From: an uncultured Treponema sp. | GTDB lineage: Bacteria; Spirochaetota; Spirochaetia; Treponematales; Treponemataceae | Length of the DNA: 8,422 nucleotides | Assembly (NCBI GenBank): GCA_937890485.1 | Contig: CALBXN010000069.1 | Coordinates: forward strand, 1 to 8,422 | Reading direction: 5' to 3' | Shown here: one piece after another, positions 1 to 6,210 of the stretch | How the letters are laid out: each line of letters begins with the position of its first letter | Position numbering within the stretch: position 1 is the first letter of the stretch | Notes under the pieces: model-generated | What the model saw: the letters and a program-made list of their open reading frames with translations, nothing else | Database searches by the model: none | Told to the model about the DNA's origin: nothing | Made by a program: the position numbers and the translations under genes

Positions 1-12
1 TCTGTTACTTGA

Positions 13-56
13 TACGGTTTATTTTAACATAACTTTGAATTAAGCCGTAGATTTTT
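13..56 (+). terminator. possible weak terminator hairpin
   Basis: TACGGTTTA (13-21) can pair with TAAGCCGTA (41-49), nine pairs including one G-U, around a 19-nt loop. A run of five T follows at 52-56. This could end a plus-strand gene lying left of the window. The loop is long and the T-run short, so the call is weak. Confidence 0.25.
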
Positions 57-75
57 AGCAGTTCATACGTTTTAA

Positions 76-151
76 TTTTGATAGATTATTAACTTTTGAT
101 ACTGTAAAGATAGATTAATCTTCACACCACAGGTCTATCAAAAGTCTATCA
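76..151. repeat. cluster of short direct and inverted repeats
   Basis: TTTTGATAGA (76-85) recurs as a perfect inverted copy, TCTATCAAAA, at 134-143. The core TTTTGATA also appears at 94-101. TCTATCA occurs twice in direct orientation (134-140 and 145-151), and TCTATCATC again near 179-187. GATAGATTA occurs at 80-88 and 109-117. No open frame of useful length covers this stretch. It lies just before the point where Dus similarity begins, so it may be debris at a deletion or recombination junction, but chance in AT-rich DNA is possible. Confidence 0.4.
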
Positions 152-165
152 TTTTCATCGGACAA

Positions 166-684
166 GTGTATTATTTTTCTATCATCAAACAAAAAGCGTC
201 CAAAGAAAAATACACAAGAAAAGCTCGCTGGGAATATGTAAATCAACTTTGTGAATATCTAAAATCAAAATATAGTTCTTTAAATTTACAGATTATAGGA
301 AACGGAAGTATTTTTTCTGTAGAAGATGCAATATCTAGCATAAAAAAAGCTCCAAATATCGACGGAATTATGCTTGGTCGTAGTGCTATTCAAAAACCAT
401 GGCTTTTTAAGCAAATTTCATCAGCATTGTTAAATGAAGAATTTAAAACAGAAATTGATTTATTTGAACTTGCTATTGATTTTATGAAGGATATTGAAAA
501 CTGTCAGCCACAAGAATTTTGGAAAACTCGCAAACAACGATTTTTTATTTATTTTTGCGATAATTTTCAGTTTGGAAATTATCTAAAATCACAGTTGATA
601 AATAACGATGGATTTGAAGTACAAAAAAATATTTTGCAAGAATATTTTGAAAAAATGCCCTCCGAAAGATTTTTGACAATTTGA
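166..684 (+). pseudogene. dus: tRNA-dihydrouridine synthase, C-terminal remnant
   Basis: The open frame encodes at most 172 residues from a GTG, whereas Dus enzymes are usually 310-350. Dus reduces uridine to dihydrouridine in tRNA D-loops using FMN. The C-terminal half is well preserved: GNGSIF (residues 45-50, the family's GNGDI motif) and DGIMLGRSAIQKPWLF (66-81, the phosphate-binding DGVMIGRGA..NPWLF motif), then a helical tail with FWKTRKQRFF. The N-terminal half of the TIM barrel, including the catalytic cysteine, is absent. Convincing similarity begins near residue 10 (KASKEKYTRKARWEYV, about nt 193). Just before it, where relatives have an H-x-R motif, this protein reads KQK. The frame stays open upstream to about nt 100, but that stretch is not Dus-like and there is no clear ribosome binding site. 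A 5' deletion or rearrangement is the simplest reading. The gene converges on thiQ with a 7-bp gap. Confidence 0.8.
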
Positions 685-691
685 AAAATGA

Positions 692-1375
692 TTAAAATTC
701 ATTTACAGAACCTTGCCAGATAATTTTACCTTTTTCCATTTTTATAACATAATCTCCAAGAAATTTTGCTTCTTCCTTATCGTGAGTAACTAAAACTGAA
801 GTAAAGCCTAATTCTTCTTGAGATTTTTTTATATCTTGTGCAAGAGTTTTTGCCAAAGGTTTATCTAAAGCAGAAAAAGGCTCATCAAAAAGAATAAGAC
901 TTGGTTTTACAATTAAAGTACGAGCAAGACTTACGCGTTGGGCTTCTCCACCAGAAAGAGAAGTTACATCCCGAGTTGCAAAATCCTCTAAATTAAATTT
1001 TTGCAAAAATTCAGTTGCCATAATACGACTTTCTTTTTTTGAAAAACCTCTACAACGCAAACCGTAGCCCACATTGTCATCCACACGCAAATGAGGAAAC
1101 AAAACTGCATTCTGAAAAACCATTCCAATATCACGTTTTGCAGGATTTATTTTTGAACAATCTTTTCCATCGATATAAATCTTTGCAGGATTTTCTTTTG
1201 AATCAATATTATCTGGTTCAACAAGCCCCGAAATCATCTGTAAAACTGTGGATTTTCCACTACCAGAATGTCCAAACAAAACTAAAGTTTTTCCTTTAGT
1301 AACAGAACATGAAAAATCAACTGAACAATTAGGCCAATATTTTTGCAAAGAATTACAAATTAAAAAATCATTCAT
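692..1375 (-). CDS. thiQ: thiamine ABC transporter, ATP-binding protein ThiQ
   Basis: This 227-residue ATPase powers thiamine/TPP import and is cytoplasmic, docking on ThiP. All ABC motifs are present: Walker A GHSGSGKST (35-43), Q-loop Q88 in VFQNAVLFPHL, signature LSGGE (140-144, with E for the commoner Q, followed by AQRVSLAR), Walker B LILFDE (160-165), D-loop SALD (168-171) and switch H198. The length fits short ThiQ-type ATPases without the C-terminal regulatory domain of larger importers. A longer frame runs upstream to 1459, but those 28 residues lie inside thiP and look unlike an ABC N-terminus. The ATG at 1375 has a good AAGGAAG site five bases upstream and overlaps the thiP stop as ATGA, so it is the likely start. 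It is the last gene of the thiBPQ operon. The thiQ name rests partly on thiB next door, because ATPases of this class are alike. Confidence 0.9.
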   Translation of the reverse strand: MNDFLICNSLQKYWPNCSVDFSCSVTKGKTLVLFGHSGSGKSTVLQMISGLVEPDNIDSKENPAKIYIDGKDCSKINPAKRDIGMVFQNAVLFPHLRVDDNVGYGLRCRGFSKKESRIMATEFLQKFNLEDFATRDVTSLSGGEAQRVSLARTLIVKPSLILFDEPFSALDKPLAKTLAQDIKKSQEELGFTSVLVTHDKEEAKFLGDYVIKMEKGKIIWQGSVNEF

Positions 1376-3000
1376 AAAAACTTCCTTAGAAATTGATAAA
1401 ATCCTTTTAAAATAAAACAACTTGATCCTACTATCATTAGAATAATCCCACAGACACAAGATGAATTAAACTGATAGGAAGAAGCCAATCTAAATGTATA
1501 TAAGGAAAGAGGTGTGAAATTTTGAATTGATAAAATTAAGGGTAAAGTTGCATCGCCACAACTAATTGCAAAACTAAAAGCAAAGGCAGAAAAAATGCTT
1601 TCTTTTACATTAGGAATATAAACCCAAAAAATTGATTTTGATTTATCATCTGAAAAAATTTTACAAACATCATCTATTTGTAAAGAAATTTTATCAAGAT
1701 TATTTGAAATCAACCTAAATGCAAAAGGAAACGCAACTACACTTTGAAAAATTGATAAAGTAAAAATATTTGGTTCTAAATTAAATAATTGTGAAAAAAT
1801 AATTATTCCGTATCCTGTGATTACAGAAGAAATTGTCAAAGGAACAAGAGGAAGTATTTTTATCAAAATACTATTTCTGGATTTTTTATTTAATCTAAAA
1901 AACAAGGAACAAGTGAGAGCAAAAATAACAGTTAAAGTTGCAGTACATAAAGCAGTAATTATTGAATCCTTAATTGATAAATACAAATTTTTGTTTGACA
2001 ACACATCTCCAAATTTTGCAAAAGAAGAAAAAATTAATGAAAGAAATGGCATTAAGAAAAATACAAAAATTAATGTTATCAATATTGATAAAAAAACTTT
2101 TTCTGATAATTTTTTTATTTTTACACAAATATATTCGTTACAAGAATTTCGGTTTTTAGAAGATTTTTTTTCAAGAAACAACACTATTAAACACAATAAA
2201 GTTGCAGTAAAAGTTTCGATAATTCCTAAAACTGAAGCCATTTTATAATTCAATGTGTTTTTTACAGATTGATAAATTTCAACCTCGATAGTTGTACAAC
2301 CGATTGCACCAAAAAGCAAAACGATTATAAAACTAAAAAAACAGTACAAAAAAACCGTAATTGCAGAAGAACAGATTGCTGTTGAAATTTGATAAATTGT
2401 TACCGAAAAAAAACGTCGTATCGGATTTGCTCCTAAAATTAATGCAGCATTTTCTTGGCGAGAATCAATTTTTGACCAAACATCGCTACAAGTTTTCATC
2501 ACTAGTGGAAAGTTGTAAAATCCTTGGGCAATAATTATTCCTGCAAAAGAATATAAAAAAGTGATTGGTGTTGTATTCAAGTTAAAAACTGATTTTATAA
2601 ATTGATTCAAACTTCCATTCATTCCAAAAAACTGAACATAAGCAAGTGCAACTAACAAGGTAGGAACACAAAAAGGAATTGCTGATAATGAAACAAAAAA
2701 CTTTTTTAAAGGAAATTCCCTATGAGATACAAAAAATCCCATAGGAATACCAATTAACATCGCAATTACTGTTGAGAAAAATGCTTGTTTTATCGTAAAA
2801 ACAAGTGCATTAAAAATATATTTGAAAGAATAAATATTACTAGAACCAAAATTTATTGTTTCATTTTGAGAAAATATAGGAATTATTGAAAAAATTAGAG
2901 GAAGTACAAAGGCACAAATCAATAAAAAAGCAAGAAAAATTGCAATACTTATAGAAACATACCTAAGTATTCCTCCAAAATTGATTTTGTTATTCTGCAT
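1372..3000 (-). CDS. thiP: thiamine ABC transporter, permease ThiP
   Basis: This 542-residue inner-membrane protein is strongly hydrophobic and built as two fused permease halves, the usual ThiP layout (E. coli ThiP is of similar length). The first half holds helices at about 15-40, 62-92, 103-125, 147-168, 205-232 and 255-276. A charged linker follows (277-300), and the second half has helices at about 302-327, 345-368, 380-404, 411-432, 468-490 and 514-534. The ATPase-docking EAA loop is clear in the first half (ENAALILGANPIRRFF, 183-198). In the second half it is degenerate (DVCKIFSDDKSKSIFW, 444-459) and lacks the usual glycine. The ATG at 3000 overlaps the last 11 bp of thiB, and an in-frame stop lies just upstream, so no earlier start is possible. 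No Shine-Dalgarno sequence precedes it, so translation probably depends on coupling to thiB. The TGA stop overlaps the thiQ ATG by 4 bp. Confidence 0.9.
   Translation of the reverse strand: MQNNKINFGGILRYVSISIAIFLAFLLICAFVLPLIFSIIPIFSQNETINFGSSNIYSFKYIFNALVFTIKQAFFSTVIAMLIGIPMGFFVSHREFPLKKFFVSLSAIPFCVPTLLVALAYVQFFGMNGSLNQFIKSVFNLNTTPITFLYSFAGIIIAQGFYNFPLVMKTCSDVWSKIDSRQENAALILGANPIRRFFSVTIYQISTAICSSAITVFLYCFFSFIIVLLFGAIGCTTIEVEIYQSVKNTLNYKMASVLGIIETFTATLLCLIVLFLEKKSSKNRNSCNEYICVKIKKLSEKVFLSILITLIFVFFLMPFLSLIFSSFAKFGDVLSNKNLYLSIKDSIITALCTATLTVIFALTCSLFFRLNKKSRNSILIKILPLVPLTISSVITGYGIIIFSQLFNLEPNIFTLSIFQSVVAFPFAFRLISNNLDKISLQIDDVCKIFSDDKSKSIFWVYIPNVKESIFSAFAFSFAISCGDATLPLILSIQNFTPLSLYTFRLASSYQFNSSCVCGIILMIVGSSCFILKGFYQFLRKFL
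1381..1387 (-). promoter_or_regulatory. thiQ ribosome binding site
   Basis: AAGGAAG on the minus strand ends five bases before the ATG at 1375-1373. It lies inside the thiP 3' end. It decides the thiQ start against the longer frame beginning at 1459. Confidence 0.75.
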
Positions 3001-4018
3001 TATTTAACATAAAAACTATATCATTTACAGTTCTATCTAAAGTTTGTGCATCAACAGATAAATTCTTTTTTGCTTTAGGAGCTGCTTTGTAAGATTCTGG
3101 CAAAAGAACATTATCAGCAACTGGATACATCCACTGAGTTAAAGGAATTACAGATTGAGCTTCTTCTGAAATTAAAAAATCGATAAATTCTTTTGCTCCT
3201 TCAGGATTTTTACAGCGTTTTACAATTCCAGCACCTTCAACTTGATAAGGATGACCTTCATCAAAAATAAGAGCTTTGAATTTATCAGTTTCTCCATATT
3301 CAACATGATATGCAGGACTTGTTGTGTAACTAATTACCAAAGGAGCTTCCCCAGAAGTAAATAAACCATAACCAGTATCCCAACCTGGAGCCATAGTTAA
3401 AATATTTGGTCGTAAAGCATACCAGTAATTTACAGTTGCATCCCCAAATTGTGCTAAAGTCCAAGCAACAAAGCCAAGTCCAGGAGTTGATGTTCGAGGA
3501 TCCATAAGAATAATTTTTTTGTTGTAAACTTCTTTTGTTAAGTCCATTAAAGATTTTGGCTCTGGAACATCAGATTGAGTATTGTAAATAAAAGCAAAAT
3601 TACTCCAATCAAAAGGAGTTAATGTTCCTTTTTCATCAAAAAGCAAATGTTCTGGAATTTCTTTTAAGTTATGACTTACATAAGGTTCTAAAATGTTTGA
3701 ATATTTAGCTTTTTCAAACAGATTGTTATCAATTCCAATCAAAACATCAGCCTTAGGATTAGCTCTTTCTAAAGTTGCCTTTGAAAGCACTTGAGCAGCA
3801 TCCCCTACTGACTGAAAAATCAAATCATAGTCGGAATGTTCTTCAAACAGCTTTTCTAAAACAGGAGCTGGTCCCCATTCAGAAAGAAAAGAGTCGTAAG
3901 CGTAAACTACAACTTGCTTTTTGCGTAATTCAGTTGCCTCTTTGTTACAGCCAACAAAAGAAACAACAGCCAAAACTAAAAAAATTGAAAAAAGAAAAGA
4001 GATGAGTTTTTTGTTCAT
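2990..4018 (-). CDS. thiB: thiamine-binding lipoprotein ThiB
   Basis: This 342-residue substrate-binding protein captures thiamine, TMP or TPP outside the inner membrane and delivers it to ThiP. The N-terminus is a lipoprotein signal: KK at 3-4, a hydrophobic stretch at 5-20, and lipobox FVGC with C24 as the lipidated cysteine. E. coli ThiB is a soluble periplasmic protein, so membrane anchoring is a difference, though a common one in spirochaetes. Signature ThiB segments are present: VVVYAYDSF (36-44), DPRTSTPGLG (173-182), GWDTGYGLF (212-220), SYTTSPAYH (230-238) and QWMYPV (295-300). These resemble the thiamine pyrophosphate binding segments of the E. coli protein. The start is fixed by the riboswitch: the ATG lies one base beyond the aptamer's last paired base, with GAGGAAG as ribosome binding site. 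It is first in the operon and overlaps thiP by 11 bp. Confidence 0.95.
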   Translation of the reverse strand: MNKKLISFLFSIFLVLAVVSFVGCNKEATELRKKQVVVYAYDSFLSEWGPAPVLEKLFEEHSDYDLIFQSVGDAAQVLSKATLERANPKADVLIGIDNNLFEKAKYSNILEPYVSHNLKEIPEHLLFDEKGTLTPFDWSNFAFIYNTQSDVPEPKSLMDLTKEVYNKKIILMDPRTSTPGLGFVAWTLAQFGDATVNYWYALRPNILTMAPGWDTGYGLFTSGEAPLVISYTTSPAYHVEYGETDKFKALIFDEGHPYQVEGAGIVKRCKNPEGAKEFIDFLISEEAQSVIPLTQWMYPVADNVLLPESYKAAPKAKKNLSVDAQTLDRTVNDIVFMLNNAE

Positions 4019-4019
4019 C

Positions 4020-4151
4020 TTTACTTCCTCCGCCGGTATTATCCGGATCAGGTTAAACCTTTATACAAAGGTTCTTTACGGGTATAATCTCAGAAAGAAA
4101 GTTTTGGTTGAAAATCAAATTCAAATCAAAAACTTCTTACACCCCGGTAAA
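4020..4151 (-). promoter_or_regulatory. TPP riboswitch (THI element) controlling thiBPQ
   Basis: On the minus strand all conserved blocks occur in order: GGGGTGT (4145-4139), CTGAGA (4093-4088), ACCC (4083-4080), CCTGATCCGGATAATA (4052-4037) and CCGGCGGAGGAAG (4036-4024). P1 pairs TTTAC (4151-4147) with GTAAA (4024-4020). P2 pairs GGGGT with ACCC. P3 is long, AAGAAGTTTT with AAAACTTTCTT. P5 is CCGG/CCGG. The junction between P2 and P4 carries an extra perfect hairpin, ACCTTT-GTAT-AAAGGT (4072-4057). There is no separate expression platform: GAGGAAG (4030-4024), part of P4 and J/P1, is also the thiB Shine-Dalgarno, and the ATG follows at 4018. TPP binding should hide the ribosome binding site and lower translation of thiB and, through coupling, thiP and thiQ. 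The aptamer identity is secure; the mechanism is inferred. Confidence 0.95.
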
Positions 4152-4171
4152 TCCAAAATTAAATATGTTTT

Positions 4172-4200
4172 ATATTACTGAAAAATCTGAGTTTTTACAA
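4172..4200 (-). promoter_or_regulatory. candidate promoter of the thi operon
   Basis: TTGTAA (4200-4195), a 17-bp spacer and TAATAT (4177-4172) lie about 20 bp before the riboswitch. Each hexamer matches the sigma-70 consensus at four of six positions. The -10 overlaps the stop codon of the lipoprotein gene. Only 23 bp separate that stop from the aptamer, so any dedicated thi promoter must lie inside the upstream gene. Confidence 0.35.
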
Positions 4201-4645
4201 CTTCTGGTAATTTATCATACATTGAAGATGCTTTTGAAGGAATCAACAAGGACCATTCTCCAGATTCTACGGAAACAGTAGTTGTATTATTCATAAAAAC
4301 ATCAATATCTTCTTTTTCACAACAATACCAATAGCCATTATAAACCATAAAAAACAAGATATCATATTCGCCAGATGCCACGGTATATTCTGCATATTCA
4401 CCAGATTTTATATTTACAGAAACAGGTGAATCTCCTTCTTCTGCATAAACTCCATCGTTACGATAGGCTTCAACATACTCTCCGTTTTCTTCTGTGTACA
4501 TAACAAAAGCTTTAATAGCATCTTGACTATTATTTTCAACTTTGAGTTTTCCATCACCATTTAACATGTCAAAATTTATATTAACACATCCAACAAATAC
4601 AAACAAAATAAGTAATACTAACAATGATACTAAGTTTTTTTTCAT
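4175..4645 (-). CDS. small lipoprotein of unknown function
   Basis: This 156-residue protein starts with a lipoprotein signal: KK at 2-3, a leucine-rich stretch at 5-18, and lipobox VGC with C20, so it should be lipidated and membrane-anchored. The mature part is acidic and rich in alternating hydrophobic residues (KLKVENNS 33-40, IKAFVMY 44-50, SVNIKSGEYAEYTVASGEYDILFF 76-99, NTTTVSVESGEW 120-131). This suggests a small beta-sandwich. A cysteine pair (C108, C109) sits in an aromatic patch, YWYCC. I do not recognise a family. The ATG at 4645 is preceded by AGGA (4658-4655) at suitable spacing. It has its own promoter just upstream and lies on the same strand as thiB, 23 bp before the riboswitch, with no visible terminator between. 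A role in thiamine uptake cannot be claimed from position alone. Confidence 0.8.
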   Translation of the reverse strand: MKKNLVSLLVLLILFVFVGCVNINFDMLNGDGKLKVENNSQDAIKAFVMYTEENGEYVEAYRNDGVYAEEGDSPVSVNIKSGEYAEYTVASGEYDILFFMVYNGYWYCCEKEDIDVFMNNTTTVSVESGEWSLLIPSKASSMYDKLPEVVKTQIFQ

Positions 4646-4676
4646 TTTAAACCATCCTAATAAAACATAACTGTAA

Positions 4677-4685
4677 ATTATAACA
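4677..4685 (-). promoter_or_regulatory. extended -10 promoter of the lipoprotein gene
   Basis: TGTTATAAT on the minus strand is a full TGnTATAAT extended -10, 32 bp before the ATG at 4645. No convincing -35 is seen, which extended -10 promoters tolerate. The predicted leader is about 25 nt. Confidence 0.6.
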
Positions 4686-4696
4686 CATATAGTCGC

Positions 4697-4732
4697 AAAA
4701 ACAGTTACTTTATTTTCAGCAAAAGATTAACT
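4697..4732 (-). terminator. possible terminator of the LRR protein gene
   Basis: On the minus strand AGTTA-(AT bulge)-CTTT (4732-4722) pairs with AAAG-TAACT (4711-4703), followed by GTTTTT (4702-4697). It lies directly after the stop at 4737 and before the lipoprotein promoter. The stem is AT-rich with a bulge and a 10-nt loop, so it would be weak. Confidence 0.35.
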
Positions 4733-4736
4733 TTTT

Positions 4737-5651
4737 TTACACTTTTGCACATGCTCTATATAAAGTTTGTTCATCTGCTGAATAAATTATACCATCTTTG
4801 AATTTGTAACGAGTAGAATTTTCAAAATTGATATTTGTAATTTTTGACCAATCAACAAAATCATTGTCAAAATCAAGTTCGATATCAGAAAGGAAAGTTA
4901 ATTCTGTCAATTCATCACAACCAAGGAACGCATCTTTACCGATTTTTTCCAAAGTTGAAGGAAATTTAATTGATTTAATTGGTAAACAATCAACAAAACT
5001 TTCTTCTACAATTTCTTTTACGCCTTCAGGAATAACAAGTTCTTCAGGAATACGCTTTGTGTGACCAGCTAAGATAGTTTTTTCAGGATCGCCATAAATC
5101 AAACTGTTAAAAGTATTTATTGGGGTAGAATATTTACCTCTAAGTTTTGCAGGATAAGAAACATCCACTTTTGAAGTAAAATCTACCGCTCCTAAATCTT
5201 CTTGTTGCTCTAAGTGTTCCCAAGTAAAAATTGTCTTTCCGCCGTAACCAATCACTGGCTCTAAAATATAGATAGGATTATCACCGTAAACTTCAGGCAT
5301 TTTACAATTTGTTAAAACTCTAGAAAACTTAAGCTTAGAAATATCAAATTCAGAAGGAAGATCAAATTCATAAGACATAACAGCCCCTTCCCCTGATTCA
5401 TACTCAACAGAGAAATTTGCTAAAGGAACGGCTTTGCCTCGTTTTTCCATCCAAGAATACTCAATATCGTCTTCAAAAGTCATTTTTTCTGTCACATCAT
5501 CTATCTTGTATTCATCTATTAACTTTCCATCTTCGTAAACAGAAAAAGAATTTGTATTTAATACAATTAACATAATTTTATCAAATACTTCATCATTCAA
5601 AAAATGAGTAGATCTTATCCATCTTCCTGCTATTTTTACACAAATTCTCAT
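4737..5651 (-). CDS. BspA-type leucine-rich repeat protein, no signal peptide
   Basis: This is a 304-residue protein. The C-terminal part carries BspA/LRR_5-type repeats: LVIPEGVKEIVEESFVDC (205-222), then IKFPSTLEKIGKDAFLGC (228-245) and a weaker third unit (251-276). Each shows the usual I-P-x-x-V/L-x-x-I-x-x-x-A/S-F-x-x-C spacing. Two cassette starts of the form LIYGDPEKTIL (184-194) and GIIYSADEQTL (287-297) match the 'YS.DG.TL' strands that precede such repeats. The second ends after CAKV, without the repeat expected to follow. Residues 1-170 are an acidic, beta-rich region I do not recognise. There is no signal peptide or membrane segment, so it is probably cytoplasmic, unlike secreted BspA. 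The ATG at 5651 follows AAGGTG and a short AT stretch. Binding partner and role are unknown. Confidence 0.75.
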   Translation of the reverse strand: MRICVKIAGRWIRSTHFLNDEVFDKIMLIVLNTNSFSVYEDGKLIDEYKIDDVTEKMTFEDDIEYSWMEKRGKAVPLANFSVEYESGEGAVMSYEFDLPSEFDISKLKFSRVLTNCKMPEVYGDNPIYILEPVIGYGGKTIFTWEHLEQQEDLGAVDFTSKVDVSYPAKLRGKYSTPINTFNSLIYGDPEKTILAGHTKRIPEELVIPEGVKEIVEESFVDCLPIKSIKFPSTLEKIGKDAFLGCDELTELTFLSDIELDFDNDFVDWSKITNINFENSTRYKFKDGIIYSADEQTLYRACAKV

Positions 5652-5685
5652 AAAAACACCTTAAAATACAATATAGTCCTCAGAT

Positions 5686-5694
5686 ATTATACCA
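5686..5694 (-). promoter_or_regulatory. extended -10 promoter of the LRR protein gene
   Basis: TGGTATAAT on the minus strand is a complete extended -10, 35 bp before the ATG at 5651. The -35 region (TAGCAA at 17 bp) is poor. The form and distance match the promoter of the next gene downstream. Confidence 0.6.
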
Positions 5695-5732
5695 CGACAG
5701 TGAAAAATTTGCTATAAAAAAAATCAAGAGTT

Positions 5733-6143
5733 CTACATCTTTTCTTTTACAAAAGTAGCCCAAATTTTGTCAGCTTTTGCAATATGAGCAAGAATCCAAT
5801 TTGCAATGTAATCATAGAAAATCAAAACATCTTCTTGACTTCCCTCTGATAAATTTTTAATTTGTTGTGTTACTTCTGCAACAAAATTATCATGAGCAAT
5901 TTTATGCATTGGTGCTCCCTGATAACCATATTTTTTCATAAATTCTTCTTCACTTGTAAAGTGATAAACAGTGTAATCTGTAAGATTTTTTAAGATTTTT
6001 GACATTGTAATTTTTAAGTTTACATCACCTTTTGTTGCTATATCATATAATTCATTAGAAATGCTAATTAATTTTTTATGTTGTAAGTCAATTTCTTGAA
6101 TACCTAATTCATAAATTTCATTCCATTCAAATTTAACAGCCAT
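5733..6143 (-). CDS. bacteriohemerythrin
   Basis: This 136-residue single-domain protein is of typical length for bacteriohemerythrins, cytoplasmic four-helix bundles that bind O2 reversibly at a di-iron centre. All seven expected ligands can be placed: H22 (IDLQHKKL), H61 and E65 (YHFTSEEEF), H80 and H84 (MHKIAHDNF), H120 and D125 (HIAKAD). The opening F-x-W-N-E and L-G-I-x-x-I-D-x-Q-H are family hallmarks. There is no signal peptide or fused partner domain. The ATG at 6143 is preceded by AAGAGG seven bases upstream, and the promoter at 6205-6177 gives a short leader. The gene is divergent from the chemoreceptor gene at 6325 across 181 bp. Oxygen delivery, scavenging or sensing are all possible. 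The fold and di-iron site are secure; the physiological role is not. Eight T follow the stop (5723-5716) but without a good stem. Confidence 0.95.
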   Translation of the reverse strand: MAVKFEWNEIYELGIQEIDLQHKKLISISNELYDIATKGDVNLKITMSKILKNLTDYTVYHFTSEEEFMKKYGYQGAPMHKIAHDNFVAEVTQQIKNLSEGSQEDVLIFYDYIANWILAHIAKADKIWATFVKEKM

Positions 6144-6176
6144 AAATAACCTCTTATAAAATTAAAATCTAACTTT

Positions 6177-6205
6177 ATGCTACAAATATTTATTTTCTTT
6201 GTCAA
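6177..6205 (-). promoter_or_regulatory. promoter of the bacteriohemerythrin gene
   Basis: TTGACA (6205-6200), a perfect consensus -35, is followed after 17 bp by TAGCAT (6182-6177), four of six at the -10. It lies 34 bp before the ATG at 6143. Confidence 0.65.
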
Positions 6206-6210
6206 TAAAA

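Noticed and set aside
686..704. Hairpin AAATGA-N7-TCATTT between the convergent dus remnant and thiQ
   Set aside because: The stem is six weak pairs with the thiQ stop in the loop and only a short T-run, so it is too weak to call as a terminator.
1039..1299. Plus-strand open frame opposite thiQ
   Set aside because: It is antisense to conserved ABC motifs and has no recognisable domain. It is a shadow of thiQ.
1376..1459. 28-codon upstream extension of the thiQ frame
   Set aside because: It lies wholly inside thiP, is unlike an ABC ATPase N-terminus, and the internal ATG at 1375 has a strong ribosome binding site and an ATGA overlap.
1817..2248. Plus-strand open frames opposite thiP
   Set aside because: They are lysine- and isoleucine-rich products of the complement of a hydrophobic gene, with no domain and no ribosome binding site.
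3775..4181. Plus-strand open frames opposite thiB and the riboswitch
   Set aside because: They run across the thiB signal peptide region and the conserved TPP aptamer on the other strand, so they are not genes.
4828..5064. Plus-strand open frame opposite the LRR protein
   Set aside because: It is the complement of the repeat region; its serine-rich composition follows from that.
5716..5735. Eight-T run after the hemerythrin stop as a terminator
   Set aside because: No stem of useful strength precedes the T-run.
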